A DNA stretch of 64,000 nt from an uncultured Clostridia bacterium. Its GTDB lineage: Bacteria; Bacillota; Clostridia; Oscillospirales; Ruminococcaceae. How positions within the stretch are numbered: position 1 is the first letter of the stretch; every line of letters starts with the position of its first letter. This document shows positions 44,770 to 53,911 of this stretch, piece after piece. The notes under the pieces were generated by a model. It saw nothing but the letters and a program-made list of their open reading frames with translations. It did no database searches and was not told the DNA's origin. The DNA lies in the NCBI GenBank assembly GCA_947166945.1, contig CAMVGH010000002.1:1-64000 (forward strand). The letters run 5' to 3'. The translations under genes were made by a program, and so were the position numbers.

Positions 44770-46218
44770 TTACGGAGTTACAACTGCCGGATACTTCTCG
44801 TTGATGTAGCCGTAGAAGTTTGCAAGAGCTGTAGCCTTGTCAACTTCGCCGTTGATGTACTGCTTGATGTAGTTCTGATAACCTTCGTTGCAGAGCTGAT
44901 CGTAGATCGTAGCGTTCTCCCACTTGATGTTATCTGTCATCTCGCTGAACAGAGCAACGTCGTTCTGACCGCCGAGGAATGCATTACCGAAGTCAGGATC
45001 GGTAGCGAACTTAGCGTTTACAGTCTTGTTGTTGGAGAACTGACCTTCGTTCTTAACGAGGTTTGTGCAGACTTCTTCATTCTCTGTGAATGCCTTCATA
45101 ACCTCAGCAACGAGTGTCGGGTTGTCTGTGCCTGTTGCAGCAAGGATCCATGTACCGCCCCAGAAATGAGCCTGCGGACCCTGGCAGATAGCCCAGTCGC
45201 CGTAGCAGCCCTTATCGGGATCCTGAGCATTGCCCATGCAGAAGTTGAAGTACCAAGCAGGACCGAAGAAGCACATTGTCTTACCGTCTGCGAACATCTG
45301 AGCTGTCTTACCGTCATCCCAAACGCCGGGGAGATCGCTGAGGATATAGCCCTTGTCATAGTAGGACTTAGCCTGCTCTGTCCACTGATCAACAACTGCC
45401 GGGATAGCGAGTTCGCCGTTGTTTACCCAAGCGTTTGTAGCGTTGTTGGAGAATACACGGTATGTCTCAGCGAAAGAAGCATGCATGTAGTAACCGAGGT
45501 CCTTAGCCTTAGCAGCTACTTCGTCATACTTATCCCAAGAAGAGAGAGCAGCCTGTACGTCTGCGGGATCATCGGAACCGATAACTTCCTTAGCTATAGA
45601 ACGTCTGTAGATAAGAGCAGACGGGCAGCACTGGAAGGAAACGCCCTTGATCTTGCCGTTGGAATCGGAAGCAGCCTGTACTGTGTAGTTGTACTCTGTG
45701 TCAACCTGAGAAAGGCCGAGAGTGGAGATATCCATTGTGTAATCGGAATCTGTGTACTTGAGGATGTAGTCAGCTTCTGCAAGGAACATATCTACCTTGT
45801 CATCAGCTGCTGCGGAAGCCTGAGCCTGGAGAGCCTGGTCGAGCTTATCCTGATATACGCCGTCATCGGAAGGATTGATGATCCAGTTTACAGCAACACC
45901 GTTGAGTGTCTTTGTGCTGTCATCATAACCGGGCATATACTTTTCAAAGAAGCCCTTGAATTCTTCGTTCCAAGCATAGATGTTGAACTTGGTGCCTTCG
46001 TCAGCTGTTGCTGCGGGAGCTGCTTCTGTGCTGCCGTTGTCAGCAGGAGCTGCTGTTGTTGTTGTTGTGTCTGCTGCTGCCGCGCCGCCGTTATCAGCTG
46101 CTGTGGTTGCTGCAGTGGTTGTGGTAGAATTGCTCGAGCCGGAACCCGAGTTGCTGCATCCTGCAACCGCTACTACGCTGGCAGCAGCAAGAAGAACAGC
46201 CATTATTCTTTTCTTCAT
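44770..46218 (-). CDS. Sugar ABC transporter solute-binding lipoprotein
   Basis: The 482-residue protein starts at ATG 46218 (GGAGG, 8-nt spacing). It has a lipoprotein signal ending VAVAGC, a Ser/Thr/Ala-rich linker of about 50 residues and a family-1 sugar-binding domain from FNIYAWNEEFKGF onward. Trp- and Tyr-rich segments (AFGPAWYFNF-like) probably line the sugar site. It is the first gene of the operon with the two permeases. The specific sugar cannot be told from sequence and no glycosidase lies nearby. A perfect and an imperfect cre-like site lie upstream. Confidence 0.9.
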   Translation of the reverse strand: MKKRIMAVLLAAASVVAVAGCSNSGSGSSNSTTTTAATTAADNGGAAAADTTTTTAAPADNGSTEAAPAATADEGTKFNIYAWNEEFKGFFEKYMPGYDDSTKTLNGVAVNWIINPSDDGVYQDKLDQALQAQASAAADDKVDMFLAEADYILKYTDSDYTMDISTLGLSQVDTEYNYTVQAASDSNGKIKGVSFQCCPSALIYRRSIAKEVIGSDDPADVQAALSSWDKYDEVAAKAKDLGYYMHASFAETYRVFSNNATNAWVNNGELAIPAVVDQWTEQAKSYYDKGYILSDLPGVWDDGKTAQMFADGKTMCFFGPAWYFNFCMGNAQDPDKGCYGDWAICQGPQAHFWGGTWILAATGTDNPTLVAEVMKAFTENEEVCTNLVKNEGQFSNNKTVNAKFATDPDFGNAFLGGQNDVALFSEMTDNIKWENATIYDQLCNEGYQNYIKQYINGEVDKATALANFYGYINEKYPAVVTP

Positions 46219-46318
46219 AGTTCTTTCCTCCAAAAATTGCGGTTCATTTTTTGAACCAATGTTAGATTTTCTGAGATCACCGGAGCACTTAAAAGTGTTT
46301 CCCGTGATTTCATTTGTA

Positions 46319-46347
46319 ACTATATCACAATTTTTTGATTTTTGCAA
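46319..46347 (-). promoter_or_regulatory. Promoter of the sugar ABC transporter operon
   Basis: Minus strand TTGCAA (46342-46347), 17 bp, TATAGT (46319-46324), leaving a leader of about 95 nt. Confidence 0.6.
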
Positions 46348-46380
46348 GTCCTTTTTTGAAAATTTTTTTGGTGTGTTTTC

Positions 46381-46394
46381 GGGAAACGATTTCA
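46381..46394 (-). promoter_or_regulatory. Imperfect cre-like site
   Basis: TGAAATCGTTTCCC on the minus strand matches TGWAANCGNTNWCA at 12 of 14 positions, 34 bp upstream of the -35 box of the sugar transporter operon. Confidence 0.45.
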
Positions 46395-46619
46395 GCACAC
46401 CTGTCTGTTTGATATTTTTGTGCTTTTTGCCGAGAAGGAGTTTTTTCATTGTATTAAGATACTTTGTCTAATTTTTAACTCTCCGATTCACCGATTTTTC
46501 AAGGCTTTTTCATATTTGTCACATTTTTAACACACGATGTTCGTTGTGTGGTTTTATTAATTGTTACCAATTTGTAACCTTTTATTTGTGCGATTAGCCG
46601 AAAAATTTTATTTCGTTTC

Positions 46620-46633
46620 TGTAATCGTTTACA
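46620..46633. promoter_or_regulatory. Perfect cre/LacI-family operator
   Basis: TGTAATCGTTTACA is a full match to the catabolite-responsive consensus and a near-perfect palindrome. The same core, GTAATCGTTTACA, overlaps the transcription start of the other solute-binding protein at 11955-11967. Confidence 0.65.
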
Positions 46634-46969
46634 AGCTCTTTTGTCACTAAATTGTAATAACTTTGTTACCGGTTTTTACTTTGTTTTTAGCTTAGACATT
46701 CCAATGAGATGTTTATATTTTACCTAATTTACAGCTTAATTTTGTCGTTCCGATAGTTTTCAACAGCAGTATATTGTGCAATATCACTGTAATAGTATGC
46801 GGGGCTTTACAAAAAAATGTTAAAAATATTTTCAGAAAAAGCTTGAATTTAGCCACAAAATATAGTAAAATATATTTGTAGTTTTTTCAAAAACTTTCTT
46901 TTTCCGTTCTGATGCGGAAAAAATTATTTTCTATTATATAATGGTATATTCCGGATCGGAGTGAGATCT

Positions 46970-47041
46970 ATGTGCGGTATGCGCATCACAGGTTCAAGAG
47001 CATATCACGCAATAAGTGCAACCAATTTTAAGCTGTACTGA
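46970..47041 (+). CDS. Possible 23-aa leader peptide of the pur operon
   Basis: ATG 46970 is preceded by GGAG at a workable distance (GGAGTGAGATCT). It encodes MCGMRITGSRAYHAISATNF plus three residues, and its TGA stop lies inside the left arm and loop of an intrinsic terminator, the layout expected for transcription attenuation by translation. The peptide has no run of a single amino acid. It may instead be part of an uncharacterised structured leader RNA. Confidence 0.4.
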   Translation: MCGMRITGSRAYHAISATNFKLY

Positions 47042-47058
47042 AAGAGCACGGCTTTTTT
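47031..47058 (+). terminator. Intrinsic terminator/attenuator in the purE leader
   Basis: AGCTGTACT-GAAAG-AGCACGGCT forms a stem of nine positions with one mismatch and one G-U pair, followed by TTTTTTGTTTT. It lies 23 nt before purE, so it either attenuates the pur operon or ends an upstream transcript. Confidence 0.65.
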
Positions 47059-47080
47059 GTTTTATGAAAGGAGATAATGA

Positions 47081-47578
47081 ATGAAAAAAGTCGCTATTAT
47101 CATGGGAAGCGACAGCGATCTTCCCGTAGTCAGAAAAGCCGCGGAGGCTCTGAAGGAATTCGGTGTTCCGTTTGAGATGCACGTTTTCTCCGCCCACCGC
47201 TCCCCCGCCGAGGCGGCAGCATTCGCCGGAAGCGCCCGCGAGAACGGATTCGGCGTGCTTATCGGCGCAGCCGGTATGGCAGCACACCTTGCCGGAGCGC
47301 TTGCGGCAAACACCACTCTGCCGGTCATTGCTCTTCCGGTGAAGGCGAAAGCCCTCGAAGGCATCGACTCTCTCCTCTCCTCCGTTATGATGCCCCCCGG
47401 AGTTCCGGTGGCCACAGTAGGTATAGACTGTGCGGCAAATGCGGGATATCTCGCAGTACAGATCCTCGCGGTATCCGATGACGAACTTGCAGCAAAATAC
47501 GCGGAATTCAAAGAAAAACAGCACCGGAAGAACCTCGACGCCGACAGGAAAATGCAGGAAACTGTTAAGGAAATATAA
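47081..47578 (+). CDS. purE: 5-(carboxyamino)imidazole ribonucleotide mutase
   Basis: The 165-residue class I PurE converts N5-CAIR to CAIR. It has the signature [12 protein letters not shown] and the AHRSPAEAA active-site loop with its catalytic His. GAAAGGAG precedes the ATG. It is the first enzyme gene of the pur operon. PurK, its usual partner, is not in the window; PurE may be supplied from elsewhere or use CO2. Confidence 0.93.
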   Translation: MKKVAIIMGSDSDLPVVRKAAEALKEFGVPFEMHVFSAHRSPAEAAAFAGSARENGFGVLIGAAGMAAHLAGALAANTTLPVIALPVKAKALEGIDSLLSSVMMPPGVPVATVGIDCAANAGYLAVQILAVSDDELAAKYAEFKEKQHRKNLDADRKMQETVKEI

Positions 47579-47601
47579 TCAATAAAGGAAGGACATTGAT
47601 C

Positions 47602-48309
47602 ATGGAAAAGAAAGAACAGCTCTACGAAGGAAAAGCAAAGAAGGTATTCGCTACCGACGACCCCGATCTCGTAATCGTATCGTACAAGGACGACGCCACA
47701 GCGTTCAACGGACTCAAGAAAGGCACTATCGAAGGCAAAGGCGTTATCAACAACAAGATGACGAACTATATGTTCGGTCTTCTTGAAAAGGAAGGAGTTC
47801 CTACCCACCTCGTAAAGGAACTCAGCGACCGCGAGACGCTCGTAAAGAAAGTTGAGATCGTACAGCTCGAAGTCATCATCAGAAATGTTGCCGCCGGCAG
47901 CTTCTCCAAGAGAATGGGCGTCGAAGAGGGCAAGGCTCTGCTCACACCTATCCTTGAATACAGCTACAAGAACGACGATCTCGGCGATCCTTTCATCAAC
48001 GACTACTACGCCCTCGCACTCGGCATCGCGACAAAGGAAGAACTTGACACCATCGCAAAGTACGCGTTCAAGGTAAATGAGTTCATGCTGAAATATTTCA
48101 AGGAGATCGGCATCGACCTCATCGACTTCAAGATCGAATTCGGTCGTTTCAAAGGTCAGATACTCCTCGCAGATGAGATCTCTCCCGACACCTGCCGTTT
48201 CTGGGATTCCAAGACCCATGAAAAGCTGGACAAGGACAGATTCCGCAGAGATATGGGCGGCGTAGAGGACGCATACAAAGAGATCAGAAGAAGAATATTC
48301 GGAGAATAA
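47602..48309 (+). CDS. purC: SAICAR synthetase
   Basis: The 235-residue enzyme joins CAIR with aspartate. It has [14 protein letters not shown] at the N-terminus, [13 protein letters not shown] motif ([13 protein letters not shown]) and the ATP/metal segment [19 protein letters not shown] lies eight bases before ATG 47602. It follows purE by 23 nt. Confidence 0.97.
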   Translation: MEKKEQLYEGKAKKVFATDDPDLVIVSYKDDATAFNGLKKGTIEGKGVINNKMTNYMFGLLEKEGVPTHLVKELSDRETLVKKVEIVQLEVIIRNVAAGSFSKRMGVEEGKALLTPILEYSYKNDDLGDPFINDYYALALGIATKEELDTIAKYAFKVNEFMLKYFKEIGIDLIDFKIEFGRFKGQILLADEISPDTCRFWDSKTHEKLDKDRFRRDMGGVEDAYKEIRRRIFGE

Positions 48310-48342
48310 CTGACATTCATTTTACGAAAGGTTTGATACACA

Positions 48343-49764
48343 ATGGGAGGATTTTTCGGAGCAATATCCCATAAGGACTGCATTTCCGATGTTTTCTTCG
48401 GCACGGATTACCACTCGCACCTCGGAACAAGGCGCGGAGGTATGGCGGCTTACGACCCGGAGCTCGGATTCCAGAGAAGTATCCACAGCATAGAGAATTC
48501 ACCGTTCAGGACAAAGTTCGAGAACGACGCGGCAGGAATGCGCGGAAAGCTCTGCATCGGCTGCATAAGCGATACCGACCCGCAGCCCATACTCGTCAGG
48601 TCGAAGCTCGGTCTGTATGCTATCTGCAACGTCGGCATCATCAATAATGCGGAAAAGCTTTATGAAGAACTGCTGAGCGAGGGCTGCGCGAATTTCGAGG
48701 CAATGAGCAGCGGAAGCATCAATTCCAGCGCTCTTATCGGAGCTCTCATAGCTCAGAAAAGCAGCTTCACAGAAGGCATAAAGTATGCGCAGGATAAGAT
48801 CGACGGCACAATGTCACTGGTAATAATGACAAAGGACAGCATAATAGCCGCCCGCGACAAAAAAGGCAGACTTCCTATAATAATTGGTAAGAGCGACGAG
48901 GGATATTGTCTCTCGTTCGAGTCCTTCGCCTACCAGAAACTCGGCTACACCACATACAAGGAACTGGCGGCGGGTGAGATTGCAAAAGTCACTGCGGACG
49001 GTTGTGAGACGCTCGAAAAGGGATCCTCCTCAATGAGCATCTGCACGTTCCTGTGGACATACTACGGTTATCCGAATGCCGTTTATGAGGGCGTGAACGT
49101 CGAGGCTATGCGCGCCCGCAACGGCAGGATAATGGCGGAAAACGACATTAAGAACGGACGTCTGCCGGACGTTGACTATGTATGCGGCGTTCCGGATTCA
49201 GGCATCCCACACGCCATAGGTTACGCAAACCGCAGCGGTATCCCGTTTGCAAGACCGTTCATAAAATATACTCCCACATGGCCGCGCAGCTTCATGCCCC
49301 AGACACAGGCAATGCGCAACAAGGTGGCTAAGATGAAGCTTATACCCGTTCACGAGCTTATCGAGGGAAAGAAACTGCTGTTCGTTGACGACAGCATAGT
49401 GCGCGGCACACAGATGCGTGAGACCGTGGAATTCCTTTACGAGAACGGCGCCAAAGAAGTACACATGAGATCGGCCTGTCCTCCTATAATGTTCGGCTGC
49501 CGTTATCTGAATTTCTCCCGCAGCAATTCCGAGCTTGATCTTATCGCAAGACAGATCATACAGGAAAAGGAAGGGGACGACGGTGTCCGGTACATAGCAG
49601 AGTACAGTGACGGCTCCACCGAGCGCGGAAAGCATCTGCGCGCCGAGATCTGCCGCCGCCTGAAGCTCACCTCGCTTGAGTTCCAGACTCTCGAAGGAAC
49701 TATCCGGGCTGTGGGACTGCCGGCAGACAACCTCTGCACCTACTGCTGGGACGGACGGAAGTAA
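48343..49764 (+). CDS. purF: Amidophosphoribosyltransferase-like protein lacking the glutaminase cysteine
   Basis: The 473-residue protein is PurF-like overall. The phosphoribosyltransferase half has the PRPP loop LLFVDDSIVRGTQ and the C-terminal LCTYCWDG. In the N-terminal Ntn-glutaminase half, however, the catalytic Cys that must follow the initiator or propeptide is absent: the protein begins MGGFFGAISHKD, where active PurF has CGVFG. The R-Y-S-T glutamine-binding segment is also altered (RGKLCIGCISD). It probably cannot use glutamine, and may use ammonia, rely on a partner glutaminase or act as a regulator of a second PurF. ATG follows GAAAGG. It lies between purC and purM. Confidence 0.85.
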   Translation: MGGFFGAISHKDCISDVFFGTDYHSHLGTRRGGMAAYDPELGFQRSIHSIENSPFRTKFENDAAGMRGKLCIGCISDTDPQPILVRSKLGLYAICNVGIINNAEKLYEELLSEGCANFEAMSSGSINSSALIGALIAQKSSFTEGIKYAQDKIDGTMSLVIMTKDSIIAARDKKGRLPIIIGKSDEGYCLSFESFAYQKLGYTTYKELAAGEIAKVTADGCETLEKGSSSMSICTFLWTYYGYPNAVYEGVNVEAMRARNGRIMAENDIKNGRLPDVDYVCGVPDSGIPHAIGYANRSGIPFARPFIKYTPTWPRSFMPQTQAMRNKVAKMKLIPVHELIEGKKLLFVDDSIVRGTQMRETVEFLYENGAKEVHMRSACPPIMFGCRYLNFSRSNSELDLIARQIIQEKEGDDGVRYIAEYSDGSTERGKHLRAEICRRLKLTSLEFQTLEGTIRAVGLPADNLCTYCWDGRK

Positions 49765-49800
49765 CTTTTCCGTACAACATATCATAAAAGACTATCTTAC

Positions 49801-49872
49801 TATAATTTTTAAAGAATTCTGAAAGGGGGTCCGCGGGAGATCCTATGTTTCCGGAGATCTTCCCGCGGGACT
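49801..49872 (+). repeat. Hairpin-bearing intergenic repeat, copy 2, before purM
   Basis: TATAATTTTTAAAG then GAAAGGGGGTC leads into a hairpin whose arms GTCCGCGGGA-GATC and GATC-TTCCCGCGGGAC pair with small bulges. Order of parts and the lead sequence match copy 1 (15068-15142), while the stem sequence differs on both sides so that pairing is kept. Confidence 0.55.
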
Positions 49873-49879
49873 TACGCAC

Positions 49880-50917
49880 ATGAAAGACAGTCATTCCGAA
49901 AGCTACAAAGCCGCGGGCGTTGACGTTACCGCGGGATATGAGGCAGTGCGCCTTATGAAGGAGCATGTCGAGCGCACACGTATAAAAGGCGCTATCGACA
50001 GCATAGGAGGGTTCGGCGGACTTTTCGAGCTTGACCCGAAAGAATACGACGATCCGGTACTCGTTTCGGGGACCGACGGCGTCGGAACAAAGATAAAACT
50101 CGCTTTCCTGCTTGACAAGCACGACACGATCGGCATCGACGCGGTTGCCATGTGCGTGAACGATATAATCTGCTGCGGCGCAAAGCCCCTGTTCTTCCTT
50201 GATTATATCGCCTGCGGAAAGAATGAACCCACGAAGATAGCCTCCATAGTAAAGGGCATCGCGGACGGCTGCGTCGAATCGGGCTGCGCGCTCATCGGCG
50301 GAGAGACAGCGGAGCATCCCGGACTTATGCCGGAGGACGAATATGACGTGGGCGGCTTCTCTGTCGGTATCGTAAGCAAGAAGAAAATAATCGACGGCAC
50401 CAAGGTAAAAGAGGGTGACGCGATCATCGGTCTCGCTTCCTCGGGCGTTCACTCCAACGGTTTCTCACTGGTGCGCAAGGTATTCGGCATAGACAAGCGT
50501 GAAGTGCTGGACGAGAAGCTCCCCGACGGGCGTACTCTCGGAGAGACTCTGCTTACTCCCACAAAGCTGTATGTAAAGCCCGTTCTCGAACTTATGAGCA
50601 AGGTGGAAGTCAAGGCTGTGAGCCACATCACCGGCGGCGGTTTCTATGAAAATATCCCGCGTTCCATTCCGGACGGCTTCACAGCTCTCATAAATAAGGG
50701 CAGCTGGGAGATACCGTACATCTTCAGACTGCTTCAGGAGCGCGGCGGCATAAGCGAACACGATATGTTCAATACCTTCAATATGGGTATCGGTATGTCC
50801 ATAGTAGTTCCCGCAGATGACGCGGCAAAAGCAGTGGAGACTCTGAAAGCCTGCGGCACCGACGCTTATGTGATCGGAAAGATCGGCAAAGCGGATAAGG
50901 CTATAATAATAGAATAA
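49880..50917 (+). CDS. purM: AIR synthetase (phosphoribosylformylglycinamidine cyclo-ligase)
   Basis: The 345-residue enzyme closes the imidazole ring of AIR. It has [16 protein letters not shown], the glycine-rich [12 protein letters not shown] and [13 protein letters not shown]. Its ATG at 49880 has no ribosome site close by; the nearest, AAAGGGGG (49822-49829), is separated from it by the hairpin of the repeat, which would bring the two together when folded. The following gene is purN. Confidence 0.95.
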   Translation: MKDSHSESYKAAGVDVTAGYEAVRLMKEHVERTRIKGAIDSIGGFGGLFELDPKEYDDPVLVSGTDGVGTKIKLAFLLDKHDTIGIDAVAMCVNDIICCGAKPLFFLDYIACGKNEPTKIASIVKGIADGCVESGCALIGGETAEHPGLMPEDEYDVGGFSVGIVSKKKIIDGTKVKEGDAIIGLASSGVHSNGFSLVRKVFGIDKREVLDEKLPDGRTLGETLLTPTKLYVKPVLELMSKVEVKAVSHITGGGFYENIPRSIPDGFTALINKGSWEIPYIFRLLQERGGISEHDMFNTFNMGIGMSIVVPADDAAKAVETLKACGTDAYVIGKIGKADKAIIIE

Positions 50918-50949
50918 AAAAGGTATCAGACGGAGGAATAAAGCAGGCT

Positions 50950-51576
50950 ATGAAAAATATAGCGGTACTCGTTTCCGGCGGCGGGACTAACCTGCAAGCC
51001 CTGATAGACGCGGAAAAACGAGGTGAACTGGGCAGCGGGAAGATCACCTGTGTGATCTCGTCGAAAGCCGACGCTTACGCGCTCAGACGGGCAAAGAACG
51101 CGTTCATACGGACGAAAGTGCTTGAGAGAAAAGAATACCCGGACATAGCCTCTTACAGCAAAGCTATGTGCGACGCGCTGAAAGAAGCGGAAGCCGATCT
51201 TGTCGTTTATGCGGGATTTATGACGATACTCGACGAACAGGTCTGCAATGCGTTCCCGTACAAGATGATAAACGTACACCCCGCACTGATACCGTCCTTC
51301 TGCGGAAAGGGCTACTATGGGCTCCGGGTGCATGAGGAAGCTCTGAAAAAGGGTGTGAAGGTAACAGGCGCCACAGTGCATTTTGTGACCGAGGAATGTG
51401 ACGGAGGTCCGATAATCCTGCAAAAAGCGGTAGCCGTAAAGAACGGCGACACTCCCGAAATTTTGCAGAAGCGGGTAATGGAAGAAGCAGAATGGAAGAT
51501 ACTGCCCGAGGCGGTAAGACTGTTCTGCGAGGATAAAATAACGGTAAAAGACGGCATTGCTGTCGTTGAGGAATGA
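50950..51576 (+). CDS. purN: GAR transformylase
   Basis: The 208-residue folate-dependent enzyme formylates GAR. It has VLVSGGGTNLQALIDA, the catalytic Asn-His region (MINVHPALIPSFCGKGYYG) and the acidic residue in VTEECDGGPIILQ. GGAGGAATAAAG lies upstream. The gene is in the normal pur order after purM. Confidence 0.95.
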   Translation: MKNIAVLVSGGGTNLQALIDAEKRGELGSGKITCVISSKADAYALRRAKNAFIRTKVLERKEYPDIASYSKAMCDALKEAEADLVVYAGFMTILDEQVCNAFPYKMINVHPALIPSFCGKGYYGLRVHEEALKKGVKVTGATVHFVTEECDGGPIILQKAVAVKNGDTPEILQKRVMEEAEWKILPEAVRLFCEDKITVKDGIAVVEE

Positions 51577-51588
51577 AAAGGAGAAGCT

Positions 51589-52305
51589 ATGGAACCGATA
51601 ACACTTGAAAAAGAACTCAACAGCCTTGAATATCACGGCAGAGGTATCATACTCGGCAAATCGCCCGACGGCACAAAAGCCGTTATAGCATACTTCATAA
51701 TGGGAAGAAGCGAAAACAGCCGCAACAGAGTTTTCGTCGAGGACGGCACAGGTATCCGCACACAGGCGTTCGATCCGTCCAGAATGGTTGATCCGCACCT
51801 CATCATCTACGCCCCGGTAAAGGTGCTCGGCACAAAGACGATAGTTACCAACGGCGACCAGACCGATACCATTTATGAGCAGATGGACAAGCAGATGACA
51901 TTCGAGCAGTCCCTGCGGTTCCGTGAGTTCGAGGACGACAAGCCCAACTATACTCCCCGCATCTCCGGTATCGTACACGCGGACGGCGGCAATATGAACT
52001 ACGCGATGCACATAATCAAGAGCCTTGACGGAGACCCCTCATGCACTGTCCGCAACACATACGCGTACAGCTGCCCCAAGTCCGGCGAAGGCCGCTTTAT
52101 CCATACATACAAGGGCGCCGGCGACCCGCTCCCGAGCTATGAGGGCGAGCCTAAGCGCGTAGTCATTCCGGATATGGATATAGACAGCTTCACAAAGCTC
52201 GTATGGGAAAATCTCAACAAAGACAACAAGGTTTCTCTCTTCACCCGCTATATCGACATCGAAACGGGTAAGTACGAGAGCAGGATAGTTAATAAAAATC
52301 AGTGA
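51589..52305 (+). CDS. purO: IMP cyclohydrolase, PurO-type
   Basis: The 238-residue protein matches the PurO-like IMP cyclohydrolase family (first known in archaea), not the N-terminal MGS-like domain of PurH. Segments: YHGRGIILGKSPDG, AYFIMGRSENSRNRVF and PRISGIVHADGGNMNYAM. It closes the second ring to form IMP. AAAGGAG precedes ATG. The next gene encodes the transformylase half of PurH alone, so the two steps are carried by separate proteins. Confidence 0.85.
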   Translation: MEPITLEKELNSLEYHGRGIILGKSPDGTKAVIAYFIMGRSENSRNRVFVEDGTGIRTQAFDPSRMVDPHLIIYAPVKVLGTKTIVTNGDQTDTIYEQMDKQMTFEQSLRFREFEDDKPNYTPRISGIVHADGGNMNYAMHIIKSLDGDPSCTVRNTYAYSCPKSGEGRFIHTYKGAGDPLPSYEGEPKRVVIPDMDIDSFTKLVWENLNKDNKVSLFTRYIDIETGKYESRIVNKNQ

Positions 52306-52323
52306 TAACGGGAGGAAACGGAT

Positions 52324-53499
52324 ATGACAGAACTTGAACTCAAATACGGCTGCAACCCCAATCAGAAGCCGTCGAGAATATTTATGGAAAACGGCGAGCT
52401 GCCTATTGAAGTCCTGAACGGCAAGCCCGGCTACATCAATTTCATGGACGCGTTCAACGGCTGGCAGCTTGTAAAGGAACTGAAAAAGGCAACGGGACTT
52501 CCCGCCGCGACTTCCTTCAAGCATGTGTCCCCTGCCGGCGCGGCAGTGGGTCTCCCGCTTACCGATACTCTTAAAAAGATATACTGGGTGGACGATCTCG
52601 GTGAGCTGTCTCCCCTTGCCTGCGCATACGCGAGAGCGAGAGGCGCGGACAGAATGTCCTCCTACGGCGATTTCATTGCGCTTTCCGATGTATGCGACGC
52701 TTCCACCGCAAAGATGATACAGCGCGAAGTGTCCGACGGTGTCATAGCTCCCGGTTACGACGACGACGCGCTTGAAATACTCAAGTCCAAGAGAAAAGGC
52801 ACATACAACATTATAAAGATAGACCCCGACTATGTTCCCGCTCCTGTCGAGCGCAAGCAGGTGTTCGGCATCACTTTTGAGCAGGGACGCAACGAGCTTG
52901 TCATCAACGACGAACTGTTTGCAAACATAGTGACCGAGAACAAGAACCTCCCCGAGGACGCAAAGCGTGATCTCGCTATCGCAATGATAACACTCAAATA
53001 TACACAGTCCAACTCCGTAGCTTATGCCTGCGGCGGTCAGGCTATCGGTATAGGCGCGGGACAGCAGTCGAGAATACACTGCACACGTCTCGCCGGACAG
53101 AAGGCGGATAACTGGTATCTCCGTCAGTCCCCGCAGGTGCTGGGCTTGCAGTTCGTTGACACTATCAGGCGCGCAGACCGCGACAACGCGATAGACCTGT
53201 ATATCGGCGAGGAATATATGGACGTACTTGCCGATGGCGCATGGCAGAACATATTCAAGGTAAAGCCTGAGGTATTCACCGTCGAGGAAAAGAAAAAATG
53301 GCTCAGCACCATGAAGGGCGTTTCCCTCGGTTCGGACGCGTTCTTCCCCTTCGGCGACAACATCGAGAGAGCACACCGCAGCGGTGTTGAGTATATCGCA
53401 CAGCCCGGCGGCTCGATCCGCGACGACAATGTCATAGAGACCTGCAACAAGTACGGCATCGCTATGGCGTTCACGGGAATAAGACTGTTCCACCATTAA
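52324..53499 (+). CDS. purH: AICAR transformylase, stand-alone
   Basis: The 391-residue protein is the formyltransferase half of PurH. It has LKYGCNPNQKPS, the catalytic Lys-His of SFKHVSPAGAAVG and FFPFGDNIERAHRSGV followed by IAQPGGSIRDD. The cyclohydrolase domain normally fused at the N-terminus is missing and replaced in function by the PurO-type protein encoded just upstream. GGGAGGAAACGGAT precedes the ATG. Confidence 0.9.
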   Translation: MTELELKYGCNPNQKPSRIFMENGELPIEVLNGKPGYINFMDAFNGWQLVKELKKATGLPAATSFKHVSPAGAAVGLPLTDTLKKIYWVDDLGELSPLACAYARARGADRMSSYGDFIALSDVCDASTAKMIQREVSDGVIAPGYDDDALEILKSKRKGTYNIIKIDPDYVPAPVERKQVFGITFEQGRNELVINDELFANIVTENKNLPEDAKRDLAIAMITLKYTQSNSVAYACGGQAIGIGAGQQSRIHCTRLAGQKADNWYLRQSPQVLGLQFVDTIRRADRDNAIDLYIGEEYMDVLADGAWQNIFKVKPEVFTVEEKKKWLSTMKGVSLGSDAFFPFGDNIERAHRSGVEYIAQPGGSIRDDNVIETCNKYGIAMAFTGIRLFHH

Positions 53500-53509
53500 G
53501 GTACCGGAT

Positions 53510-53893
53510 ATGAGTTTCTGCAAGGATATTTACCCCGAACTGTACGAATATCTCCGCAACAAGAAGGGTGTGGAGATCGACTATCAGGAACAGTGGGGCT
53601 GGACAAGATTCATGCTCCGCGGAAAGATGTTCGCGGCTATCTGTGCCGACGGGACGGACGACGCACTGCTGAATATAAAAGCACAGCCCGACTATAACGA
53701 AACTATCCGCAGGCTTCACGAGGATATCAACGAGGGTTACTACATGAACAAAGTCCACTGGAACAGCGTGAAGCTGACCGGGACTGTTCCCTATGAAGTA
53801 GTACGCGATATGTGCGACAGGGGATACAACGAGGTGCTTAGGCATTTCCCTAAAAAGGTGCAGCATGAGATATTGGAAGATATCTGGGCATAG
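53510..53893 (+). CDS. MmcQ/YjbR family protein
   Basis: The 127-residue protein has the MmcQ/YjbR (CyaY-like, double-wing) pattern: WTRFMLRGKMFAAICADG, LLNIKAQPDYN and a C-terminal MNKVHWNSVKLTG where the Trp-rich turn is typical. The family is thought to bind DNA, but its function is unknown. It sits inside the pur operon between purH and purD, 10 nt after purH, which is unusual for a gene with no purine role. Confidence 0.8.
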   Translation: MSFCKDIYPELYEYLRNKKGVEIDYQEQWGWTRFMLRGKMFAAICADGTDDALLNIKAQPDYNETIRRLHEDINEGYYMNKVHWNSVKLTGTVPYEVVRDMCDRGYNEVLRHFPKKVQHEILEDIWA

Positions 53894-53911
53894 AACAGAA
53901 AGGAATACGGA

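Larger units (their letters stand above)
46219..46969. other. 750-bp AT-rich divergent intergenic region
   Basis: Apart from the promoter and two cre-like sites noted separately, it holds several small dyads: GGTTC/GAACC next to the binding-protein ribosome site, ATATTG-TG-CAATAT (about 46771-46784) and TTTTTCCG-N8-CGGAAAAA (about 46900-46923). No convincing coding sequence or structured RNA gene is visible. Confidence 0.5.

Noticed and set aside
46219..46969. tRNA, small RNA gene or CRISPR in the long AT-rich gap
   Set aside because: No TPsiC arm, no cloverleaf and no regularly spaced direct repeats were found; only promoter, cre-like sites and minor dyads.
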